DNA of 64,000 bases from Streptomyces violaceusniger Tu 4113 (GTDB taxonomy: Bacteria > Actinomycetota > Actinomycetes > Streptomycetales > Streptomycetaceae), in assembly GCF_000147815.2 (NCBI RefSeq), contig NC_015957.1, positions 4,898,001 through 4,962,000 of the forward strand, given 5' to 3'. Of the stretch, positions 17,814 to 26,514 are shown piece by piece; position 1 is the first letter of the stretch; the number at the start of each line of letters is the position of its first letter. The notes beneath the pieces are model-generated. The model did no database searches, was not told the origin of the DNA, and saw only the letters and a program-made list of their open reading frames with translations. The translations under genes and the position numbers were made by a program.

Positions 17814-19196
17814 ATGTCTGCTCGCACCCGTCTGCGTGTCGCCCTGGCCGCCCTGGCGTCCGCCGCCCTCGCCGCCTGTCCCTGGTCAGCCGCCCACGCG
17901 GACCCGACGGCCACTACCCACCTCACCGGCACCCTCGCCGACGGCGCCACCTGGACAGCTGACGTCCCGGACCGCTGGAACGGCACCCTGCTGCTGTTCA
18001 GCCATGGCTTCGGCCCCACCGTCGCCCAAGACGCCCCTTCCGACGCCGTACGCACCCAGTTGCTCGCCGAGGGCTATGCGATGGCCGGGTCGTCGTACGA
18101 CCCCCATGGCTCGACGTGGGCCCTGAACAGCGCCGAACGCGACCAGTTCGCCACCCTCGACGCCGTCACCGCGAAGACCGGCACCCCGCGGCGCACCCTG
18201 ACCGTCGGCCAGTCCTTGGGCGGACTCGTCAACGCGCAGATCGCCCGCGACGGCGCCGGCCGCGTCGACGGCGCGCTCGGACTGTGCGGCCTGGTCGCCG
18301 GCGGCACCGACCTGGACAACTACCAGCTCGACGCCGAATACACCATCACCCGACTGCTCCTGCCGGGACAGGACGTCAATCTGGTCTCCTTCGGCTCCGC
18401 CGACGACGCGGCCGCCACCGCGAAGAAGCTCACCGACGCCGTCACCGCCGCGCAGACCACCCCGCAGGGCCGCGCCCGGATCGCGCTTGCCGCGGCCTTC
18501 CTCAACCTGCCCGCCTGGGCGCCCGGAAAGGACCGGCCCGCCCCGGCCGACTGGGCGGGCCAGGAGGAGCAGCAATACACCTGGCTCGCACAGGGCACCC
18601 TGTCGTTCGTCGAGGGCGGGCGGTTCGCCATGGAGCAGTCCGCCGGCGGCAACAACTCCTGGAACCGTGGCGTCGACTACGTCGGACTGCTCGCCGGTTC
18701 CGCCCACGCCCCGCAGGTCCGCGCGCTGTATCGGACGGCCGGACTCGACCTGCGCGCCGACCTGGCATCCCTGACCCGGGGCGCCACGATCGCCGCCGAC
18801 CCGGCCGCGGTCCGTACGGCACAGCGCACCTCGTCAGCAGGTCAGGGCCTCGCCGTCCCGCTGCTGGACGTGCACACGATCGCCGACAACCTCGTACCCG
18901 TCGAGCAGGAACGGCAGTTCGGCGACCGGGTGCGCACGGCCGGGGACGGCGCGATGCTGCGGCAGGCCTATGTCGAACGGCAGGGCCACTGCACGTTCAC
19001 CACCGCCGAGACCGTGGCCGCCCTGCACGCGCTCGAACACCGCGTCACCACCGGCCGCTGGGACGACGCCGCGACCCCGGCCGTGCTCCAGCGGTCCGCC
19101 ACGGCACTCGGTCTGGACGGGGCGGCGTACGTCCCGTACCGCCCGGCACGCCTGACGGTCGGCCGTGACCGCCCGGAGCACCCCGCCCACCCCTGA
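17814..19196 (+). CDS. Secreted alpha/beta hydrolase
   Basis: 460 residues beginning with an Ala-rich signal peptide (LRVALAALASAALAACPWSA, probable cut after AHA before DPT). The alpha/beta-hydrolase core shows LLLFSHGF (oxyanion region), nucleophile elbow GQSLGG, TIADNLVP where the acidic residue is expected, and QGHCTF with the catalytic His near the C-terminus. It probably acts outside the cell as an esterase or peptidase; the substrate is not evident. It has its own likely promoter and precedes an MFS pseudogene by 15 bp, so the two may once have been cotranscribed. Confidence 0.85.
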   Translation: MSARTRLRVALAALASAALAACPWSAAHADPTATTHLTGTLADGATWTADVPDRWNGTLLLFSHGFGPTVAQDAPSDAVRTQLLAEGYAMAGSSYDPHGSTWALNSAERDQFATLDAVTAKTGTPRRTLTVGQSLGGLVNAQIARDGAGRVDGALGLCGLVAGGTDLDNYQLDAEYTITRLLLPGQDVNLVSFGSADDAAATAKKLTDAVTAAQTTPQGRARIALAAAFLNLPAWAPGKDRPAPADWAGQEEQQYTWLAQGTLSFVEGGRFAMEQSAGGNNSWNRGVDYVGLLAGSAHAPQVRALYRTAGLDLRADLASLTRGATIAADPAAVRTAQRTSSAGQGLAVPLLDVHTIADNLVPVEQERQFGDRVRTAGDGAMLRQAYVERQGHCTFTTAETVAALHALEHRVTTGRWDDAATPAVLQRSATALGLDGAAYVPYRPARLTVGRDRPEHPAHP

Positions 19197-19211
19197 CGTT
19201 TGGACCCTCTC

Positions 19212-20035
19212 ATGTCCGACGCATCCGCCATCTCTCCCTCCGCATCCGCTGCCCCGCGTCTCCTGCTCGGCACGCTCGTCGCCGGCTGTCTCGCCGTCTG
19301 CCTCGCGCAGATCGGCCTCGCGATACCGGCTACCCTCAACGGCCTGTTCCAGGAACCACCGCCTTCGCGTTCCTGCTGCTCAACGGCATCACCCCGGTGC
19401 TCACCCCGCTGACCTCCCGGCTGCTGTACCGGCTGCCCGCACGGGCGCTGCTCACCTCCGGTCTGGCTCTGATCGCCGTCGGCGACTTCCTGGCCGCCGG
19501 GCTCGACATCGGCGACCGAGACCTGATCTCCCTGATCGTGCCGCTCGGCCTGGTCGGCATCGGCTTCGCGTTCACCGTGTCTTCCATCACCGCGACCGCC
19601 GTCAACGCGGTGCCACTGCCGCTCGCGGGCGTGGCCAGCGCGGCCACCAACCTGCTGCGCGACTTCGGCTTCCCCCTCGGACCCGCGGTCATCGGCGCGG
19701 TCGCGCTGAGCCAGGCGGCGTCCCGGGCGAACTCGTCGCTGGCCGCCTCGTCGTCCCTGAACGCGGAGTCGAAGGCGGCGGCGCACGACGTGCTGAAGGA
19801 AGGTGGTCCCCTCGCCCTGAACTCCGTCCCCGCCACCTCCCCGCCGGGCGCGGCCCTTGCCGACGCCTTCGACGCACTCGGCCACGGCTACGTGATCGGC
19901 TTCATGGTGTGCGGCTCGGCTGCCCTGTTCTCGGCACTGGTGGTGCTGACGGCGCTGCGGGGGCGCACGGCGGAGGAGAGCGCGCCGCAAGCGGAGGACG
20001 ATGGTAGGCAGGGGACCGTACTCCCCACGGGATGA
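19212..20035 (+). pseudogene. MFS (DHA2-type) transporter with large internal deletion
   Basis: The gene starts normally (ATG at 19212; LLLGTLVAGCLAVCLAQIGL, first membrane helix) to ATLNGLFQ. At about 19353 it jumps out of frame into a late transporter segment (TTAFAFLLLNGITPVLTPLT) and runs to a normal-looking hydrophilic C-terminus at 20035. Compared with 14-helix MFS exporters, roughly the central half is missing. The downstream frame keeps membrane helices and conserved-looking residues, so the deletion may be recent. It cannot make a working transporter. Confidence 0.82.
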
Positions 20036-20089
20036 GACCTGTCCCGCGAGGATGTACTGCCGGTACCCCGAACTCCTTCGCCCCACCGC

Positions 20090-20116
20090 GCCGCCGAGCG
20101 ACTTACGCTCGGCGGC
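20090..20116. terminator. Hairpin terminator after MFS pseudogene
   Basis: GCCGCCGAGCG (20090-20100) and CGCTCGGCGGC (20106-20116) form a perfect 11-bp stem with a 5-nt loop, 55 bp downstream of the transporter remnant. Confidence 0.6.
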
Positions 20117-20217
20117 ACGGCGCGCTCCAAGCAGCGTGAACGCGCCCGGCGGGCAACTACGAACGGAAGGGAAAACACTCCTACGCGAGAAACAGCCATG
20201 CGCAGGGCGGTGCGCTC

Positions 20218-20942
20218 GTGAGTCGGATCCTGGTGACGGGTTCGGCGGACGGCCTCGGAGGTGCCGCGGCGGATTCCCTATTGTCCGCGGGGCACGACGT
20301 CGTCGTGCACGCCCGGAACCATGAGCGCGCGGCGGTCCTCGACGCGCTGGTCGACCGGGGAGCACATCTCGTCGTGGGCGACTTCACCGACCGTGACGCT
20401 GTACGGCAATCGCCGCGGAGCTGAACGACACACAGCCGCTGGACGCGGTCATCCACAACGCCGGCGTGCGGAGCGGACGCCCCGTCATGCCGGTCAACAT
20501 CATCGCCCCCTACCTGCTCACGGCCCTGCTGCCGGGGCCGCGCCGGCTGGTGTACCTCAGCAGCAGCTCGCACTTCGGCGGGCATTCCTCGCTCGCCGGG
20601 ATCGACTGGCGGGGCGAGAGGGCGGGCTCGTACTCCGACAGCAAGCTCTTCGTCACGGCCCTCGCGGCCGCGGTGGCCCGCCTGCGTCCCGGGATGCTGA
20701 GCAATGCCGTGGATCCGGGCTGGGTGCCGACCAAAATGGGCGGACCAGGAGCACCGGAGGATCTGGAACTCGGTCATCGGACGCAGGAGTGGCTCGCGAC
20801 GAGCGAGGAACCCCAGGCCCTGACCACCGGCGGGTACTGGTACCACCGTCAGCGGCGGCAGCCGCACCGCGCCGTCCACGACGAGGCGTTCCAGGACCGC
20901 CTTCTGCAGACGCTGGCCGAGGAGACGGGCACCGCACTCTGA
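20218..20942 (+). pseudogene. Short-chain dehydrogenase/reductase, frameshifted
   Basis: From the GTG at 20218 the frame encodes MSRILVTGSADGLGGAAADS, a classical SDR nucleotide-binding start, up to DAVRQ at about 20408. It then shifts by one base to IAAELNDTQPLDAVIHNAG and continues to the TGA at 20942. The substrate loop and the active-site region (YLSSSSHFGG, then YSDSK) are intact in the second frame. Total length would be about 240 residues. A single-base indel separates the frames, so this is either a fresh pseudogene or a sequencing error. Confidence 0.8.
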
Positions 20943-20980
20943 CTCCGACCGGTCACCGCGGGCAGTACTGAGGCCGGGTG

Positions 20981-21145
20981 CATCCCGCTGTGGCCGACCA
21001 GATCGATGCCTTCAAGGGAATCCCGTTCCTCCTGCAGGGAAGCGTCGACCAGGTCGCCGAGCAGATCCTGTACTGGCACGAGGAACGCGGCATGTCGTAC
21101 TTCGTCCTCGGCAACGACGCCGACGCGACGGCGATGTTCCGGTGA
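20981..21145 (+). pseudogene. C-terminal fragment of an LLM-class (luciferase-like) flavin oxidoreductase
   Basis: 54 codons ending in TGA at 21145 encode FLLQGSVDQVAEQILYWHEE and RGMSYFVLGNDADATAMF, the usual C-terminal alpha/beta end of F420- or FMN-dependent luciferase-like oxidoreductases. An in-frame stop lies 12 bp upstream, so nothing more remains. The full gene may once have been under the TetR operator at 21315-21346, but the fragment points towards that operator, which makes this unlikely. Confidence 0.6.
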
Positions 21146-21314
21146 TGGAGCGAGTGCGGACTCGACGGCCTCACCCGGCCGGTATTCGCCTTCCTGCGCC
21201 AGTCTCCGTCGCGATTGTCGAGTGGAACACGATGGCGTCTCCGCGTACTTTGCCCAGAGTCTGCTCTGCCGGGGTCGTCGCACCCAGCGCATCGTTGACC
21301 CTCCGACACTATGA

Positions 21315-21346
21315 CACTCAGTGCCTATATATGAAGGAACTGAGTG
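21315..21346. promoter_or_regulatory. TetR-type operator, copy 1 (3' side of tetR)
   Basis: CACTCAGT (21315-21322) and ACTGAGTG (21339-21346) are a perfect inverted repeat with a 16-bp AT-rich spacer. The same half-site and the same spacer length occur at 22067-22112 upstream of the tetR gene, so both are very probably bound by its product. This copy lies just beyond the tetR stop codon, with no intact target gene nearby. Confidence 0.65.
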
Positions 21347-21348
21347 CA

Positions 21349-22041
21349 CTACTTGTTGTCGGTGCTCGCCTCGATTTCGCGTACGACCCGCCACATGGGG
21401 GTGTTGCGCTTGGTGATGACGACGACCACGTCTTCGGTTTCCGGCTCCTGCTGTTCCCCGCGGCGCGAACCCCAGGCCGTCCGTACGAATTCCAGAGCGC
21501 GGTCGACGGCGGTCATGGGGTCGCTCCGCCCGTCCGAGCGGAGCCAGTCGCGCAAGGCGTGGTTGTGGGCGGCCACTACGGCGGCGGCGATGACATTCGC
21601 GCGCAGCCTTCCGTCCGTGCGGTCGGCATAACGGTCCCGCAGGTGGTTGGCGAGCGTGCGCTCGTAGCGCCAGACCACCGAGAGCTCGTATGCCCGCAAG
21701 CCGGTGACCTGCTTGGTGAGCTGATAGCGCTGCACGGAGAAGGTCGGGTTTTCGGCATACATGCGCAGCACCAGGCGGGCCGCGTCGCAGACCCGGTCCA
21801 CGGGGTCGTCGGTGTCGGCGCTGGCGGCGAGAAACTCCGTCATGTCGGCGAGGCATCGCTCGTGATCCGGGAAGACCACATCCTCCTTGGTGGGGAAGTA
21901 GCGGAAGAAGGAACGTCGTCCGACGCCGGCGAAGGCGGCGATGTCGTCGATCGTCGTTCCGTCGTACCCGTGCTCCAGGAAGAGCTGGAAAGCAGCTGCC
22001 ACGAGGGCGTCTCGCATCGGCGGCTTGGATGCCTCATTCAT
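21349..22041 (-). CDS. TetR family transcriptional regulator
   Basis: About 230 residues with a TetR N-terminal domain: AFQLFLEHGYDGTTIDDIAA then GVGRRSFFRYFPTKEDVVFP. The ligand domain is all-helical. I take the ATG at 22041; an in-frame ATG at 22068 lies at the edge of the operator with no room for an RBS. It is divergent from the acyl-CoA dehydrogenase gene, and matching operators flank the gene, so it likely represses itself and the acyl-CoA dehydrogenase operon. An acyl-CoA ligand would fit that context (inference). Confidence 0.9.
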   Translation of the reverse strand: MNEASKPPMRDALVAAAFQLFLEHGYDGTTIDDIAAFAGVGRRSFFRYFPTKEDVVFPDHERCLADMTEFLAASADTDDPVDRVCDAARLVLRMYAENPTFSVQRYQLTKQVTGLRAYELSVVWRYERTLANHLRDRYADRTDGRLRANVIAAAVVAAHNHALRDWLRSDGRSDPMTAVDRALEFVRTAWGSRRGEQQEPETEDVVVVITKRNTPMWRVVREIEASTDNK

Positions 22042-22066
22042 GGTGGCGACCGTACACCGGGCAGAC

Positions 22067-22112
22067 ATGATGGCACTGAGTGTGCATATTGTAGGGTACT
22101 CAGTGCCATCAT
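22067..22112. promoter_or_regulatory. TetR-type operator, copy 2 (between tetR and acyl-CoA dehydrogenase)
   Basis: ATGATGGCACTGAGT (22067-22081) and ACTCAGTGCCATCAT (22098-22112) are a perfect 15-bp inverted repeat with a 16-bp spacer that contains a -10-like TATTGT. The GCACTGAGT core matches the copy at 21315-21346. It lies between the divergent tetR and acyl-CoA dehydrogenase starts. Confidence 0.75.
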
Positions 22113-22138
22113 GTTGTCCAAGGCGGGAGCGTCTAGTC

Positions 22139-23311
22139 GTGCATCACGTTTTCGATCTGTACCGGCCGGCTGAGGAGCACGACATGCTCCGGAAGTCGGT
22201 GTGTGCGCTCGCCGAGGCGAAGATCGCACCGTTCGCCGCCGAGGTCGACGAGGAGGCCCGCTTCCCGCAGGAGGCGCTCGACGCCCTGGTCGCCAATGAC
22301 CTGCACGCGGTGCACGTACCGGAGCCCTACGGCGGCGCCGGCGCGGACGCGCTGGCCACCGTGATCGTCATCGAGGAGGTGGCCCGCGCCTGTGCGTCCT
22401 CCTCTCTCATCCCGGCCGTCAACAAGCTGGGTTCGCTGCCGGTCATCCTCTCCGGCTCCGAGGAGCTGAAGAAGAAGTATCTCGCGCCGCTCGCCAAGGG
22501 CGACGCGATGTTCTCGTACTGCCTCTCCGAGCCGGACGCGGGCTCGGACGCGGCGGGGATGAAGACCAAGGCGGTGCGCGACGGCGACTTCTACGTCCTC
22601 AACGGCGTCAAGCGCTGGATCACCAACGCCGGGGTCTCCGAGTACTACACGGTGATGGCCGTCACCGACCCCGAGAAGCGCTCCAAGGGCATCTCCGCCT
22701 TCGTCGTCGAGAAGGGCGACCCGGGCGTCTCCTTCGGCGCCCCGGAGAAGAAGCTCGGCATCAAGGGCTCCCCGACCCGTGAGGTCTATCTCGACAACGT
22801 CCGCATCCCCGCCGACCGCATGATCGGCGAAGAGGGCACCGGCTTCGCCACCGCCATGAAGACCCTCGACCACACCCGCATCACCATCGCCGCCCAGGCC
22901 CTCGGCATCGCCCAGGGCGCCCTGGACTACGCCAAGGGGTACGTCCAGGAGCGCAAGCAGTTCGGCAAGCCGATCGGCGACTTCCAGGGCGTCCAGTTCA
23001 TGCTCGCCGACATGGCCATGAAGCTGGAGGCCGCCCGGCAGCTCACCTACGCGGCGGCGGCCAAGTCCGAGCGGGTCTTTGCCGGAGGCGGCAAGGAGGA
23101 CCTCACCTTCTTCGGCGCCGCCGCCAAGTGTTACGCCTCCGACGCGGCCATGGAGATCACCACCGACGCGGTCCAGCTCCTCGGCGGCTACGGCTACACC
23201 CGTGACTACCCGCTCGAGCGGATGATGCGCGACGCCAAGATCACGCAGATCTACGAGGGCACCAACCAGGTCCAGCGCATCGTGATGGCGCGCAACCTGC
23301 CTGACGCATGA
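22139..23311 (+). CDS. Acyl-CoA dehydrogenase
   Basis: 390 residues from a GTG at 22139 preceded by GGCGGGAG; the first residues (VFDLYRPAEEHDML) match the usual N-terminus. Family signatures YCLSEPDAGSDAAGM and QLLGGYGYTRDYPLERMMRD are present; IYEGTNQVQRIVMAR at the C-terminus contains the Glu that serves as catalytic base in short-chain enzymes. It oxidises acyl-CoA to trans-2-enoyl-CoA with FAD, passing electrons to ETF. A 3-hydroxyacyl-CoA dehydrogenase gene follows 11 bp later, and the divergent TetR probably represses both. Confidence 0.96.
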   Translation: MHHVFDLYRPAEEHDMLRKSVCALAEAKIAPFAAEVDEEARFPQEALDALVANDLHAVHVPEPYGGAGADALATVIVIEEVARACASSSLIPAVNKLGSLPVILSGSEELKKKYLAPLAKGDAMFSYCLSEPDAGSDAAGMKTKAVRDGDFYVLNGVKRWITNAGVSEYYTVMAVTDPEKRSKGISAFVVEKGDPGVSFGAPEKKLGIKGSPTREVYLDNVRIPADRMIGEEGTGFATAMKTLDHTRITIAAQALGIAQGALDYAKGYVQERKQFGKPIGDFQGVQFMLADMAMKLEAARQLTYAAAAKSERVFAGGGKEDLTFFGAAAKCYASDAAMEITTDAVQLLGGYGYTRDYPLERMMRDAKITQIYEGTNQVQRIVMARNLPDA

Positions 23312-23322
23312 GGAGTTCCGCC

Positions 23323-24210
23323 ATGTCACCGCATATGCATGAGGTACGCACCGTAGGTGTAGTGGGCTGTGGGCTCATGGGCTCCGGGATCGCGGAGCTG
23401 TGCGCCCGTAGAGGCCTCGACACGCTGGTATATGAAGTCAACGCCCTGGCCGTCGAGAGTGGACGGGCGAAGATTGAAAGCTCCTTGGCTCGTGCGGTGG
23501 AGCGGGGCAAGCTCACCGTGGCCGACCGTGCTGCGGCGCTGAAGCGAGTCGCGTTCACCACGGACTTCGCCGACTTCGCCGACCGGGACTTGGCCATCGA
23601 AGCGGTGCCCGAGGACGAGGACTTGAAGCTGCGTGTCTTCGAAGAACTCGATGACGCCCTGATCCGTCCCGATGCGCTGCTCGCATCGAACACTTCGTCG
23701 ATTCCCATCATGAAGCTGGCCGCCGCCACCAAACGCCCCGGTCAAGTGGTGGGCCTGCACTTCTTCAACCCTGTGCCAGTCCTCGACCTGGTGGAATTGG
23801 TCCCGTCACTGGTCATCGCGGATTCAGCCTGGGAGCGCATACGCGCCTTTGCGGCCGATACGCTGGGCCGACACGTCATCGTTTCACAGGACCGTGCCGG
23901 ATTCGTCGTCAACTCTTTGCTGATCCCCTACATCGTCTCGGCGATCCGCATGTTGGAGTCGGGCTTCGCGGTTGCGCATGACATCGACGCAGGCATGGTC
24001 AGGGGATGCGCCCACCCGATGGGTCCGCTGCGACTGGCGGACCATATTGGCCTGGACACCACCCTCGCTGTGGCCGAGTCCCTGTATGCGGAGTACCGCG
24101 AGCCCCACCTGGCTCCGCCGGCGCTTCTGTCGCGCATGGTCCAAGCCGGTCACCTCGGCCGCAAGGCCGGTGTCGGCTTCTACAAGTACTCCGCCGGCAC
24201 GGCCATATAG
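23323..24210 (+). CDS. 3-hydroxybutyryl-CoA (3-hydroxyacyl-CoA) dehydrogenase
   Basis: About 295 residues. The NAD-binding motif VGVVGCGLMGSGIAELCARR is at the N-terminus, SNTSSIPIMKLAAATKRPGQ and GLHFFNPVPVLDLVELV carry the catalytic His region, and GPLRLADHIGLDTTL and KAGVGFYKY the C-terminal domain. I use the ATG at 23323, since GAGGAG lies just upstream; an ATG at 23308 would hold that RBS inside the gene. It catalyses NAD(P)-dependent interconversion of 3-hydroxyacyl- and 3-oxoacyl-CoA, completing a beta-oxidation step started by the dehydrogenase upstream. Confidence 0.95.
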   Translation: MSPHMHEVRTVGVVGCGLMGSGIAELCARRGLDTLVYEVNALAVESGRAKIESSLARAVERGKLTVADRAAALKRVAFTTDFADFADRDLAIEAVPEDEDLKLRVFEELDDALIRPDALLASNTSSIPIMKLAAATKRPGQVVGLHFFNPVPVLDLVELVPSLVIADSAWERIRAFAADTLGRHVIVSQDRAGFVVNSLLIPYIVSAIRMLESGFAVAHDIDAGMVRGCAHPMGPLRLADHIGLDTTLAVAESLYAEYREPHLAPPALLSRMVQAGHLGRKAGVGFYKYSAGTAI

Positions 24211-24386
24211 AGAACGCGGCGGAACCTGGGCGTTGTCGGCAAAGCGCAACGGCACCGGGACCCCCGGAGGAGGGCTGGGCCCCCGTTTCTGACGCGCGTC
24301 CATGCTGTCAGTGACGACCAAGTTCACCACCACCACGAGCACCAGGGCCACCAACCGCTGACACGGGGTGAGACCCGTCGTACCTT

Positions 24387-24940
24387 CTACTGGTTGCTGA
24401 AGGCGGCGTCGAAGGACGTCTCGGGGAGCTTCCACAGCAGGTCGCGGATGTACCGCACGGCCTCGGCCGCGCCGTGCAGGCGGTCCATGCCGGCGTCTTC
24501 CCACTCGATCGAGATGGGGCCGTCGTAGCCGATCGACGCGAGTGCCCGGAAGGCGTCCTCCCAGGGGATGTCGCCGTGTCCGGTCGAGACGAAGTCCCAA
24601 CCGCGACGCGGGTCTCCCCATGCCAGATGCGAGCCGAGGATGCCCTGGCGACTGCTGGCCTCGCGGATGCGGGTGTCCTTGCAGTCCACGTGGTAGATGC
24701 GGTCGGAGAAGTCGGTGATGAACGACACCGTGTCGATGCCCTGCCACGCCATGTGTGAGCGGTCCCAGTTGAACCCGAAGGCCTCGCGGCGGCCGATGGC
24801 CTCCAGGGTGCGCACGCTCGTCCCGTAGTCGTACGCGATCTCGCTGGGGTGCACCTCGTGGGCGAAGCGCACGCCCTCGGCGTCGAAGACGTCGAGGATG
24901 GGGTTCCACCGGTTCGCGAAGTCCTCGTAGCCGCGGAGAT
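24387..24940 (-). pseudogene. Sugar phosphate isomerase/epimerase (xylose-isomerase-like barrel), N-terminus deleted
   Basis: About 184 codons to a TAG at 24387 encode the second half of a TIM-barrel sugar isomerase/epimerase: FAHEVHPSEIAYDYGTSVRT, FGFNWDRSHMAWQGID, IYHVDCKD and GHGDIPWEDAF hold the expected Glu, His and Asp metal ligands. The similarity begins abruptly near 24940, where the opposite-strand metallo-hydrolase gene starts, so the first third is lost. Members act on sugars or inositols in the cytoplasm; no sugar-catabolism partner remains nearby. Confidence 0.78.
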
Positions 24941-25706
24941 GACGACGACGAAGTGGGTCATCGATGCCGTGAAGCTCGGCGAGCTCCGCGACGTCCCCAC
25001 CGAAGAGGTCTACCTCCAGGATCGTTCCCGACGGGCCGTCAGCATGCCGCTGGTGATGTTCGTGCTGAGGTCGGGCGACCGGACCGTCGTCGTGGACACC
25101 GGCGGCCCGGCGGAGGAGGAACAGATCCGCCGCATGATCCCCTTCGGGTACGCGGTGGGGGAGGAGGAGCGCCTGGAGAACGCGCTCGCCCGCTTGGGGG
25201 TGCGCGCCGACGACGTCGACCTCGTTGTCAATACGCATCTGCACTGGGACCACTGCTCGAACAACAACGCGTTCCGCAACGCCGAGATCCTCGTCCAGCG
25301 CGCCGAGCTGGGCTACGCCACGGCGCCGTGCCCGGCACATCTGCGGGCGTACGGGATCCACGGCGACTCGGAACCGCCGTTCGCCCGGTGCCTGGAGCGG
25401 GTCCGCGCCCTCGACGGCGGGAGCGAGATCGCGTCCGGGTTGGGGGTCCTGCCGCTGCCAAGGCACTCGCCCGGGTCACAGGGCGTCCGCGTCGACACCG
25501 GCGAGGGGACCTTCGTCATCATGGGTAACTGCGTCGACACCCTCGACAACTGGGCCAACGGAGGTGCCGACCTGCCGCTGCCGTCCGGCCGGTTCACGGA
25601 CCTCCCCGCCTTCTACGCCAGCCTCGCCCACCTCAAGGGCACCGGCTGGACGCCGCTGCCCAGCCACGACCACACGGTGGTCGAGCAGGCGACCTTCGGC
25701 TGCTGA
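24939..25706 (+). CDS. Metallo-beta-lactamase-fold hydrolase (N-acyl-homoserine-lactonase-like branch)
   Basis: 255 residues from the ATG at 24939. The zinc motif HxHxDH is present as NTHLHWDHCSNN, with VVVDTGGP upstream, GVLPLPRHSPGSQGVRV and VIMGNCVD later, and a C-terminal SHDHTVV His. The layout resembles AttM/AhlL lactonases, but this branch includes hydrolases of other esters and lactones, so quorum quenching is only a possibility. Its start codon lies at the breakpoint of the isomerase remnant, so its original promoter may have been replaced. Confidence 0.85.
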   Translation: MTTTKWVIDAVKLGELRDVPTEEVYLQDRSRRAVSMPLVMFVLRSGDRTVVVDTGGPAEEEQIRRMIPFGYAVGEEERLENALARLGVRADDVDLVVNTHLHWDHCSNNNAFRNAEILVQRAELGYATAPCPAHLRAYGIHGDSEPPFARCLERVRALDGGSEIASGLGVLPLPRHSPGSQGVRVDTGEGTFVIMGNCVDTLDNWANGGADLPLPSGRFTDLPAFYASLAHLKGTGWTPLPSHDHTVVEQATFGC

Positions 25707-25893
25707 CACCTCCGGACGCCCAAGCGGCCAGCCCAGAGGACCGGACCCACCGATCGGAGAGGATCGATGACCTCGCTCGACCAGCGAGAGCGTCAGGGGG
25801 CCCGCCGCTCCGGTCTTCACGGGCCACCCGGTCCAGGTCTCGTTCACCCCGGCGGCCGGATCCGGGCAGTGACCTCACGTCGGTGTGCGGGCG

Positions 25894-26514
25894 CTACGCC
25901 TCCTCGGGGGCGGAACCGGACGTACGCTGTGCCCGCTCGGTGGGTGTCTGTGCGGCGGCTTCGAGGATGGCGCCGATCGCCTCGGGACGCATCGCCGACA
26001 GGCCCTCGAAGAGGGCGCTCGACCGCAGTGCGATGACGCCGATCAGGCAGGAGATGAGGACCTCGGCCCGGCCGACCGGGTCGTCGGCGCCTTCGGCCTC
26101 CAGCCGGCTGGCGAGCGGGGAGATCAGGCGGGTGCGGATCTCGTCCGCCGCGGCAGTGCGTACCTCCGGGGCGTTGCTCTGGTAGAGGAGAGCCTGGACG
26201 AGCGGGCCTGGCGCCCCTCTGTCGTCGGCCCGGTGCAGCGCCTGCGCGGTGAACGCTCCCAGGTCGAGTGTTTCGGCGGATACGGTCACCTCACGGCTGT
26301 CCTCGGCCACCGCCGACAGGTACAAGGCGGCCTTGTTGCCGAAGTACCGTGCGATCAGGGAGGCGTCCACGCCGGCGCGTTCCCCCACGTGCCGAAGGGT
26401 CACCGTGTCGTACCCGTGGCGGCCGAACAGGTCGCGGGCGGCGCTGAGCAACGCGGCCCGTGTGGCGTCGGAGTCGCGCTTCTTGCCATGCGCCCGTCGC
26501 GTCCCGGAGCCCAT
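25894..26514 (-). CDS. TetR family transcriptional regulator
   Basis: 206 residues. The DNA-binding domain reads DATRAALLSAARDLFGRHGY, then VGERAGVDASLIARYFGNKA, followed by a C-terminal helical ligand domain of the tetracyclin-repressor-C-like type. It overlaps the stop codon of the upstream MFS gene by one base (TGATG), so both are made from one message. It very likely binds the TGTCATC repeats before the MFS gene and represses efflux until a ligand appears. Confidence 0.92.
   Translation of the reverse strand: MGSGTRRAHGKKRDSDATRAALLSAARDLFGRHGYDTVTLRHVGERAGVDASLIARYFGNKAALYLSAVAEDSREVTVSAETLDLGAFTAQALHRADDRGAPGPLVQALLYQSNAPEVRTAAADEIRTRLISPLASRLEAEGADDPVGRAEVLISCLIGVIALRSSALFEGLSAMRPEAIGAILEAAAQTPTERAQRTSGSAPEEA

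Noticed and set aside
20953..21309. Minus-strand 118-codon frame
   Set aside because: It is antisense to the LLM fragment and lacks an RBS and motifs.
22133..23329. 398-codon minus-strand frame
   Set aside because: Antisense to a clear acyl-CoA dehydrogenase; low-complexity Gly/Val/Leu composition.
24939..25706. Firm assignment as a quorum-quenching AHL lactonase
   Set aside because: The HxHxDH fold is shared by many hydrolases and nothing in the context supports homoserine lactone chemistry.
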